Of a stretch of 64,000 bases of DNA, positions 55,351 through 64,000 are shown in pieces. Source of the DNA: Allium sativum (lineage: Eukaryota; Streptophyta; Magnoliopsida; Asparagales; Amaryllidaceae). The notes below the pieces were generated by a model, which saw nothing but the letters and a program-made list of their open reading frames with translations, was not told where the DNA came from and ran no database searches. The stretch covers positions 777,350,552 to 777,414,551 of the forward strand of contig CM060918.1 of the NCBI GenBank assembly GCA_030737875.1, given 5' to 3'. A program made the translations under genes and the position numbers. Each line of letters opens with the position of its first letter. Within the stretch, counting starts at the first letter, position 1.

Positions 55351-57700
55351 TGTGACGTCCCGCCCCGGGCCAGCCGACATTTCCCCGAAATGCACTGTGT
55401 CGATGCCCGACTAGCACAGGGCAGTCATCAAAGGAAAAGCATTCGAAACTATGAATCACCAAAGAACGTGTTGTATATCTCACAACGTATGGAATAAAAT
55501 ATAATAACAACATAACTTGACATATACAGGCGAGACAGTGCATAAGCTGGAAACTAAATCATCATAGCAGCGGAATCCAAAATACAGCTTATGATCCAAA
55601 CCATCATGATTACAACTTCAAAATACTGTATCTAAAGCAAAAATAGAAAACGTACACTATTAATGCCCAAAGTAGTGAACAACAACAACACAAAGAGAAT
55701 ATTTAAATGGTACGTGGAAACCTCCTGCTTATCTCCAGACCGCTACTGGTGCATAACCAAATAACCTGTCTCTAGTCTTCTCATTTAGGAGCCACCAGAG
55801 TAATAAGAAGAGACACAAAACTCTGGGTCAACCAAAAGTCTGGTATGAGCGATATCAGCAAAATAAAACAATAATAGGTATAAGTAATCATACCTGGACC
55901 TGCAACCAAAGAGTTAGCATAACATGATGTACAGTACTCTAAATTGACACTAACATAAAGTGCAAATGGGAGTGTGCGTGTCATGGTGGTAGCAAACATC
56001 AAACATGACAATCATCCTCACATCTCTCACTCGGTGCGTAAAGCATACGATATCCACCGCTTAGATCACCAAAACCATTTGGAGCCATGACAGAGCCCGA
56101 CTCCATCCAAACCTTACAACGACCACTTTGCCCATGGGGTTCCTGATGGAGTTCGACTCCATACAACTTTGACCCCACAACACTAGTCCATAGTCAGTGT
56201 CCCTCTCATCAATAGTGAATCAAAGTTATAGATATCGACAACACCTTTGCACACGTCCCGCAGCAAAGTCCAACCCTTGAAGTTCACTCATTGGTTCCTA
56301 TCTGGATCCTAAGTAATAACTTCCCACTTGGACTTCCTTTGCATCTCGGGTTTTGATCGAATTGGAGTTGGTCTTCAGAAGAGTCATCGTGTAGTAATAA
56401 TAGAGGTTCAAATTGGTTCGGTTCGGCCATCTGGTTTGGTTCGGTATGCGGTGTCCAGGTCACAACTTTTGATTCGGTTCAGTCCTCCACGTCACCTCGG
56501 TTCGGCTCGGTACTCCCTCCTCGGTTCGGTTCGGTGATCAAGTCCTCCGTTTAGCTCGGCTATTTCCGTTCGGTTCGGTACCACTCTGTCTCTTTCCGGT
56601 TCGGTGCTCCATTCCAACTCCAACTCCATACAAGTGGCCTTCCTTATTGTCGTGTTTTCTTCTATGCCATGCCCTGGTTCAGTTCGGTCTATCCGATCCG
56701 ATCTCCCTTCTCCGATCCGATCCGGAATCCTTGACTTTCCAGTGAGCTTGTTACGTCTAATCTCGCCATATGACGGCGTTTTCAACCATTCTAACTTTTC
56801 TAATCAATCATAAAACATCAAAAACAACAATAAAAACATATGGTTTCAATCAAAAACATTAAAACATCAAGCATATAGGTCATTTTAGATCAAACACACC
56901 CAAAAGCATGATTTTCCCTTAATCCCCTTAACCATGTTTAACCAAACGATTAGAAAACTTAATCCAAATTAACCCAAATTTATATCAGTGACATAAAATA
57001 ATATTATAGAATTTTTCCATATATTTTGAGTCATAATTTCGCTAATTATCACTAATCACCCCTAATTAGCCGTAATTAGTAAATAAACATGTTAATCACT
57101 CACCTTAGCCACTAATAAGTCTCAGATCTGAAACTCTAACTGATTCGGCATGGATCCCAATGTATTCCAACAACTCCATCTCGATTTCTATGCTAATCCA
57201 TCTTGATTTGATGTAGATTATTTAGAAGATAGAGGCCATTGCTAGGGTTCAAGAGAGGTTATTGGCGACTAGAAAACTGAAATGAAATGTTTTTCCAAAC
57301 CTTTTCAGCCCTTCCATAACCCTAATCCCGAAATGGGTTATAGTCCTAACTGCTAGTCACCCTATTAAGCCCGGTTAAGCTGTTTTTCCATCTTCAAACC
57401 TTATTTCAGCCATATCTCTCAAACGGTAAGCCCGTTTGATCAGTCTGACCACTCACAGAAAGGTAAACCATCATCCGAATCCAATGGAAGTGGTTTCAGG
57501 TCAAAATCCTTACCAATAAAAAGTTATATCAGAAACAAGATTCACTAGGGGAAAAACGTTAATTTAAAATTCGGCAAAAATCGTGAATACGGGAAATGAC
57601 CCCAATAGTCGTTCCCCAAAGTTACACGACCATACGACTTCGTATGCGAATGAAATAAATATTCTACAATCCTCCAATGTGTAGAATGCGAGTCGTTACA
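55351..57700 (-). repeat. 5' LTR of element E (2350 bp)
   Basis: TGTGACGTCCC to GAGTCGTTACA. Same family as G, D and B. It contains a CGGTTCGG cassette at 56395-56735. The next bases CATAT (57701-57705) would be the target duplication. The flanking DNA is LINE endonuclease. Confidence 0.91.
56395..56735 (+). repeat. Variable GGTTCGGTTCGG cassette in the LTR of E
   Basis: Scattered GGTTCGGTTCGG, GGTTCGGCTCGG and ATCCGATCCGATC motifs separated by unrelated 15-40 bp spacers. Open frames on both strands over it are by-products. Confidence 0.82.
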
Positions 57701-58327
57701 CATATCCAGTAGGATTTGGAGTTGGAGAAAGCATGGTCTATAAGAGAGAAAGTTCGTGGGCCTTGCCTTTTCTTGTTATTCCATGAAAATGGCACGCTTG
57801 AGCATTTGATAAAGATCAGAGATCATCTCAGAGGATTCAGTTGTGTCTTTGAGAGGTCTAATATCAGTTAGCGATAACGGATTTCCAACAAAGCATTGAG
57901 AACTTTCATAACAGCAATTAAAGTCTCCAAGTATTAACCATGGGTGCGACAATTGCCTTAAGGAGTGAACCGTCTTGAAAAGGAGTAGTCTTAATAACAA
58001 TCCGTTGGAGGCATAAACGAAGGAAATATAATAGGATGTTTTGTCGCGTTGGTTTTGAGCTTGGCAATGGATCATTTGGTTGGTGGAGTGAACAGGGTTC
58101 AATGTAACAATGGTTGGGTTATATAAGACAAGGATTCTGCCAAAGGGTGCCTCGACTAGGTTATAAAGGCAAGACCAGGAAGGGTCGATGTTTGAAGCTA
58201 CTCTAAGAGTCAAAGCATGATCCAATTTAGTTTCTAGAATAGCTATTACACTAAGGTTGTTTTCCTTTATCAGAATTTTGCATTGGTCTATTTTGGCATC
58301 ATCGTGGCATCCACGAATGTTCTGCAT
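57701..58327 (-). pseudogene. LINE ORF2 fragment: apurinic-type endonuclease domain
   Basis: The minus-strand frame 57776-58327 starts MQNIRGCHDDAKIDQ and contains IAILETKLDH (catalytic ETK), ISFVYASN and the strong WLILGDFNCC (catalytic DFN). After a frame change near 57790, the domain end continues with FSWNNKKRQGPRTFS and LIDHAFSN toward 57701. This is the exonuclease-endonuclease-phosphatase domain of plant L1-type LINEs, which nicks target DNA. The reverse transcriptase that should follow is absent: the LTR of E begins at 57700. Confidence 0.9.
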
Positions 58328-58394
58328 ATTATCTTTACCATAAATTAAACAGTGGGGGGTAGGGTGCCTAGGTATCTCATGCTCTTAGCATGTA

Positions 58395-59958
58395 CTAGCT
58401 TTGTACAAAGGTAGGAATGGTGAAGTTTTTGCTGGTGGTGGATAAGTCAGGCGGTTCAGGTGAAAAGAATTCATGAGGTGGTTTTTTGAAGGCTGTTAGA
58501 GGTATAATATCGGAGTAGGCATTATGCTCCTGCATTTGCATGGGTGAAATCACAGTTAGGTTAGAAGTATTATCAGGTTGATAGTTGATAGATGAGACAG
58601 TTATATTTGGTTCGAGTGGTGGAGGAGGGGGCAAAGGATTAGCTGCATGGTGAGAATCAGGTGCAATTGTGCAGGAAGGACTTGCATGCACAACATCGAA
58701 TGAATTTTCTTGATCATTTGAGGCATCTACTTTATCACTTCCAAATGCATTAAATACTCTGTCATTATCTGTTCCTTTCATTACCATTTCAACTTGCTTT
58801 TTCTCTTTTCCTTTATTACTTATGAGACTCCTGTCTTTATCAGTTTCTTGAAAGATAAATTCCTTAAAAAATGCATATACCTGGTCCTCTTCTTCTATGT
58901 CTGTGAATACCGTGTTTTGTTCTTGCGTTGCAATCAGTGCATAAGCATGTTGGCCAACCACTCCAATTTTTTGTTGCCTTATTTGATCCACAGTAGGAAT
59001 TGCATAGTCATCTAGCTCTTGCACTTCATAGTCATCAATATTAAAATTATTTTCTTCATTTATGTTCCCCTAATCTCCAGTTTCATCAATTTCTCCTTCT
59101 TCAAGAACTTGAAAGCTATTACCTTGTGGTACTTCATTCACATCTTTCTTCCCTCTTGGAACCCATCTTCCTCCCTCTCTCTCTATTCCTTTAATTATTG
59201 CCACCTGTTTGGATAGCATTTTGGTTCCTCCTGTACGATATCACATTCCAATTCCGGTTGTTCCTATTGTCATTAGCTGGGTATTTGTTTTTAACTTGTT
59301 CTCTAACATTCACTCTAATGTTTTCTACTGTTTTTTCTTGAAATCATTGCACATCACCCCTGTTGACATTATTATCTTTCTTTTCTTCTTTGTCACGGTT
59401 TCCATCCAGGTTTCCAAACGAGTTACATTTACAACATATATTAGGCTTCCATTGATATTTCACATATATATTCTTTGTACTATGCCTTCTACAGTTTCAA
59501 CTAGGAAGTCATCCTATAGAACATGATCAGGTTGTATTTCTATCAAACACTTTGCGCACTGAATCCTTAGTCTGCTCTCCATCATCTCGTCCAAAACACA
59601 GGAGTCCGCCAATCATACTACTTATGTAATTAATCCCATAGTTAGACCATGCAAAGATTGGGATATTATAAAATTTGACCCAAACAGGTACCTTTTTAAT
59701 GTTACCACTTACGTTACTGATAGCAGGGTCGTACTTCTTGATTATAAAGAGCTTGCCATACATGATAATCAGATCAGCTTCAAGTATTCTATTTTTGTCT
59801 TCATCACATGTAAATTCAAAGAGGAACAGGACACCATCTGACCGAACCTTAATTGATCCTTTGTCTTTATTTGAAGATTGTTTTGATAAAATTAAACCAG
59901 ACGTTTAATTTTTTTCAGAAACTGTAACAGCTTCCGTTTCCGTTCTAGTCAGTTCCAT
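58395..59958 (-). pseudogene. LINE ORF1 with DUF4283-like domain
   Basis: A likely start MELTRTETEA at 59958 is followed by an early TAA near 59907. The DUF4283-like block (59527-59763) reads MYGKLFIIKKYDP, KVPVWVKFYNIPIFAW and INYISSMIGGLLCF. A degenerate CCHC-like knuckle (CCKCNSFGN) lies near 59430. Frame 58395-59024 is an acidic, Ser/Asn/Pro-rich tail. Plant L1 ORF1 proteins bind RNA in this arrangement. Several stops and shifts make it non-functional. Confidence 0.82.
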
Positions 59959-59972
59959 GTTGTAGCGTTTTT

Positions 59973-61271
59973 TGTCACGATTGCAACTGTTCTGAAATCA
60001 TCGAATTCCGACCTCGTACGAAGAAGATACGGTATTAAACACTTTGATTACACAATTAAAATAATTTAAAATAATTAATTCCTCACTAATTACATTTTAA
60101 CCTTTCCCCATTATCCTGTCATTCTGTTATTTCCTGCCGTAACCAAAAAGCTACGCTCCCTTAACCCTAGCTCACCGTCGCACATCATCGGTGCCACCAG
60201 GAGTCGATCGCCACACACCACCTAAACCGTCTTTCCTTCCTCTCTGATCACCCACCACCTCACGCCACTCGGTGTCCGCCCTAGCCTGGAAACGAGCATT
60301 AAGTCGCGAGCTTTGACCGCCAAATTCCCCTCAGTATAGAACAATAAAATTAATCACTTCTACATAGAATGGAGGATAGGAGGATGAGCTATAAGTTTTG
60401 TTTGATGTTTTTCGAAATTATGGAATGGATTGGGCGTGATAAGGGTTTGTTTTTTGGAATGATTTCTGCTGTAGATTAAAGGGGCAGTGGTAATAGTTTG
60501 ACCACGCAGACAATTAATGGAGGGTTTGACCGGGTTTATTCATTTATATTTAATTTAATTTATTCAAAAAAAAGGTGATTTCGCATTCAAACTCCAAATC
60601 GAACACAACGACTGTCGGCCCTAACTAAATACCCTCATTTCGGACACAATGGGATATGTTTCGTAAGCTAATTCGACTGTTTTGATCAGTTTTTATCAAA
60701 AATAAAATATAAACCAATATATATTGAATTTAAACGTACATTTTAATTTACCAGGGCTACATATTGACTCCAAAAATTACAAAAAAAATCAAATCTAGTT
60801 ATGTTTTGACAATACGGTCCTAACAAAACTAATTTCGTTGAATTGTCGAAAATGGAGGTTGTTTGCAAAATGGCTATTTTTAAGGGCTATATATTATGTT
60901 AAAATATATAAATTCCATTGCGACTATTTTGAATTTTAAACTGGACATAACTTACAATTTATAAAGTGAAATCTCAGTTTCTTACATTCATTGGAAAATT
61001 ACAATTCAAAATATTCCAATGTTTCTTGTTTTACTGAAATCCGGTTTATATTGAATTCTATATATTCGATTGAAATATAAAATCGAATTTTCAAACTACC
61101 ATGTCATTTCGAGTTCATTTTATAATTAAAAATAAATTTATACATTCTAACTTCGATTTAAATAAATTTTAAATCATTAATTCTCAAATTAAATCATTTT
61201 AAATCTTTAAAATCCATTAAAATTGCTAAAATTAAAATTTTAAATTGGTTCAGAAATTCTGAGTTGTTACA
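59973..61271 (-). repeat. Probable solo LTR related to the LTR of element C (about 1.3 kb)
   Basis: The ends TGTCACGATTGC and GAGTTGTTACA are inverted relatives of the gypsy LTR ends here; on the minus strand it starts TGTAACAACTCAG, close to H (TGTAACAACCCG). The interior at 60813-60850 on the minus strand shares a TTCAACGAAATTAGTTTTG-like block with the C LTR (23284-23330). No primer binding site or polypurine tract flanks it and the flanking five bases do not match, so boundaries and insertion history are uncertain. Confidence 0.6.
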
Positions 61272-62790
61272 ATGATGACACCTGAGCACAACTTAGGATT
61301 TGATTCAAACTCTGTAGTCACTGAATATATTATTATTTTTTAAGGAGAAGAGGTAATTTCTCAACAAAACAACATGACAACTAGATTTTTGAAACCACTT
61401 TGAAACTTTTATTTGTATATATACAAATATACAAAGAGAAACAACTCTTAGCAACTATATATATATATATATATATATATAACACAAACTACTCAAATAG
61501 ATACATGTAGAAGACATACAAGCAACACAACACAGTACACAAAGCATACATTTTTTTCAAAACAACACAACACACATTACACATGAAAATCTACACAACA
61601 CGAAACACAAACGCTACACAATTCGCAATTCTTTTGTATAAATGTCTCAACTCAACACATGCCATACAAAAAAAATACTCCAAATCCAAACACATACCAC
61701 ATAACTAATTATTATTAATATTTTGTAAAACATACACAAAACAAAAACTCACTCAAATAAAAACCCATGCAACCATAGAAAAATCTTCATAAGATCTTTC
61801 TTCTATAATAGTCATAATGCACACAGACACCAAGCACTTGCACCTTAACCAAACACATACGCACACAGCAGCCTTTGGACAAGTGAAAGGGAATGAAGAT
61901 AGGAAGTTTCTACCTTTTCGTAATTCACGAAGACGTTTTGTTTAAAGGATCAAGTATGCAAAATAAAGAAAGAAAAAGGGATGTATACAAAAATATAGAT
62001 CTAGGTTTTTTTCTGTTCACACCAAAAAGATGAAAATAAAAGGAATGATTTCTTATTGAAATTTGAATTGCCAAAAGCAAAGTCTTGTTTCTAATCAAAA
62101 ACGAAAAAAGTATAGATTTATATTAGGAATAATGAAAATAAAAATAGGTTTGAAAATATAGATTTAGATTTGGAATAGATAAATATAATATATTATACCT
62201 TGGTTTGGAATATATATAAAATTATATAGAGTGGATTTGATTTGCCATTATTTGCTGGTTGAGAATTTGCACGAGGAAGAAGAAGAAAGGGAATCTAAAT
62301 GAAAGGAAATTAGGATAAATATATAAGTGAAGAGAAAAGACAGAATGAAGGGTATAAGAAACATACATGAAGTGGTAAAGAAATGGATATAAATTAACAC
62401 ATGAACTAGAAAAAATAGCAAGAAAAATTAATGGGCATGCTATAGGCACTTGCCTTTTGAACGCATGTGTGTTACCAATTTTTTCTTTTTTTACTTTCCT
62501 TACATCTTTCTTTGGTTGCATGAAAAATCAAAGGGGAGTAATTTGCATGCATTTATCTAACATTTATGATATACGAACAGTAAACCAAATGAAAAAGGAA
62601 ACGTAAAATTATTAATGAGGTGTGAGGTGACAATGCTTTCCCAAGTAGCCAAATTAACATCACAATAAAGCCAAAGTTGTCATGTAAGTATGAACATAAA
62701 AATGATGTCTGTTAGCATGTTTTGCACACTATAAAACTCATATCTGAAGCAAACAAATGTGGATTTCCTTAAAACGAAAAATGCTAATTA
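61272..62790. other. AT-rich intergenic DNA without recognisable genes
   Basis: A (TA)13 microsatellite spans 61456-61481, followed by a CA-rich stretch (61480-61870) with many ACACAACA motifs. A 99-codon minus-strand frame at 62222-62521 is hydrophobic but has no known domain and lies in low-complexity DNA. I see no supported gene. Confidence 0.5.
61456..61481 (+). repeat. (TA)13 microsatellite
   Basis: Uninterrupted TA dinucleotides. Confidence 0.93.
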
Positions 62791-63202
62791 ACTTAGAATT
62801 TAGATAAGAATAAAAAAATGATAAATTTAAATTTTGACAAATTTTAAATTTTATTTTGAATTCAAAATTTGATCAAATTTAACCAGAACTAACCTTTTCA
62901 GAAAATTTTACATTTTAATAAATTTGGTAAATTAAAATATTCATTAATTTAATTTTAATTTTTAAATTTAAGTTTTTATAAATTAACTTAAATTAAAATA
63001 ATACAAATTGAGTCACTTAGCAATTACATTCAAATTAGACCGTTTTTGCATCTCACTATTCAAAAGGTATTTATTATTGTTCATTTACAAAAATTAATTC
63101 ATTTATCTCATTCCGTTCAGAATAAACTAATGCTTAATATTAAAATTTTAAATTTTAGTCAAATCATTAATTTCAAATTTATTAAAAATTCATGTTGTTA
63201 CA
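62790..63202 (-). repeat. Possible LTR end (minus orientation)
   Basis: The right edge GTTGTTACA (minus: TGTAACAACATGAATTTTT) resembles the LTR start of the solo LTR ending at 61271 and of H. The interior is extremely AT-rich. The other end cannot be placed, so the left coordinate is arbitrary. Confidence 0.35.
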
Positions 63203-63204
63203 CT

Positions 63205-63465
63205 TCACAAGTTCCATATACTTACTCCATTTGTGTTTACTGCTTCACTGGTTGCTAAAGCACCCATGCTTCTTTGTTGCAACCGCCAAATTACATTTTG
63301 CTCTTGTACACTGATGCTTTGCTTTGTTTGAACTTGGAGCATTGTATCTTGCTTGGTTGAGCCATTTTCTATACTATATGCTTTCATTGCCTTGTGACTT
63401 GTTCGCTTGAGCTTTGATCCTGAAAGTTGTTGGTCATATTTGAATTTTTTTAACATTTTCTTCAT
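63205..63465 (-). CDS. Unidentified small ORF, 86 codons, possibly an exon or repeat fragment
   Basis: The frame starts MKKMLKKFKYDQQLSGSKLK and is basic in its N-terminal half, then Gln/Ser/Thr-rich. Base composition is less AT-biased than the surroundings. I recognise no domain. The frame can be extended upstream of the methionine (toward 63510) without a clear start, so it could be an exon fragment or part of a transposon gene. No supporting neighbours. Confidence 0.25.
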   Translation of the reverse strand: MKKMLKKFKYDQQLSGSKLKRTSHKAMKAYSIENGSTKQDTMLQVQTKQSISVQEQNVIWRLQQRSMGALATSEAVNTNGVSIWNL

Positions 63466-63580
63466 GCATAATGTGACTTGAGATTTTTGGCCTGTATGTA
63501 ATGGCTTGTCTGAACACTTTATGTTAGCATGATATTTCTACATGAATTCTTACATATATCTTGTACATTGGTCATTAATT

Positions 63581-63685
63581 CATTGTGCTTGCTGCAACAC
63601 TTATATTTTGCACTTGAAACTCTTGTGTGCTTCATTGTGCTTGCCGCAAAACTTATGTTTTTGCAATTGAAACTCTTGTGCACTT
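63581..63685 (+). repeat. 52-53 bp tandem duplication
   Basis: Units at 63581-63632 and 63633-63685 share CATTGTGCTTGC and TTGAAACTCTTGTG blocks, with several differences. Confidence 0.88.
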
Positions 63686-64000
63686 CATTATTTGTTGATC
63701 ATGTTGCTATCACCTGCCACGGCCATATTTATTGGTCTTATCACTTGCCTTGCACTGCCATTGTCACCCACATATGCATATGTACATATATACACATTTA
63801 TGTGTGTATATGTATGTCATGTTTGCTTTCATTTGCATGTACTTAACATTCCCATTTTACCTTTTTGCATTGTCCTATTCCCTTGTTGCTTATTTGCTTC
63901 ATGTAACTTACTTGTGCCTTAGCCTTTTATTTTCCATTGGGCATGCTGAATCATGTGCATTTGCACCTCCTTGTTGCTGTGCATTATTTTAGAGTTGCAC
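63686..64000. other. Pyrimidine-rich, gene-free right edge
   Basis: Overlapping open frames (63529-63992) in a T/C-rich stretch with a CATATGCATATGTACATATATACAC-like segment near 63770-63815. They are hydrophobic artefacts of composition. No domain or splice structure is seen. Confidence 0.4.

Noticed and set aside
62222..62521. 99-codon minus-strand frame, hydrophobic, possible small secreted protein
   Set aside because: It has low-complexity composition, no credible signal peptide at the start methionine and no supporting context.

Overview
This window is plant nuclear DNA made almost entirely of nested, decayed retrotransposons. The evidence is tRNA-iMet primer binding sites (TGGTATCAGAGC), very long gypsy LTRs, chromodomain integrases of Tekay/Del type, a Tat-lineage pol with an extra archaeal-type RNase H, and a plant L1-type LINE with a DUF4283-like ORF1. 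The composition is AT-rich and eudicot-like, but I cannot name the species. I found no intact single-copy host gene, rRNA gene or tRNA gene.

Left stack (1-16740). Positions 1-1128 are the 3' part of an LTR (Z) and 1129-4067 is unassigned. A complete-ended gypsy element, A (4073-14376), carries 3.39 kb LTRs, a perfect CAAAT target duplication and a gutted internal region. It sits just upstream of the polypurine tract of an older element, H. Only the first 80 bp of the H 3' LTR survive, because another LTR (B, minus strand, 14530-16740) begins there.

Central stack (16741-41448). At 16739-16741 LTR B is joined abruptly to the interior of an LTR of element C (16741-27273). C is a LARD-like element with a 4.7 kb LTR and a 2.7 kb non-coding interior. 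C lies inside the pol of a Tat-lineage element (27274-36086). Tat carries RNase H, archaeal RNase H and integrase on the plus strand and, convergent to them, a spliced minus-strand gene. Tat lies inside the reverse transcriptase of chromovirus D (36087-41448), which lies inside the integrase of chromovirus E.

Right stack (41449-59958). E (minus strand, 41449-44616 and 54263-57700) is also split in its gag zinc knuckle by G (minus strand, 44617-54262). G is a two-LTR chromovirus with a CATTC target duplication and all pol domains recognisable. E lies inside the endonuclease of a LINE (57701-59958, minus). The inferred nesting is LINE > E > (D > Tat > C) plus (G). One large deletion between B and C explains the missing left halves of C, Tat, D, E and the LINE.

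Right end (59973-64000). A probable solo LTR related to C is followed by AT-rich intergenic DNA, a possible second LTR end, a small unidentified ORF and a 52-53 bp tandem duplication.

The coding parts form dead or dying retrotransposon machinery (gag, protease, RT, RNase H, integrase). The most noteworthy non-standard features are the spliced antisense gene in Tat, covarying paired hairpins in the LTRs of A, a strong hairpin next to the polypurine tracts, a fast-changing CGGTTCGG-type cassette in the D/E/G/B LTR family, and the non-coding element C.
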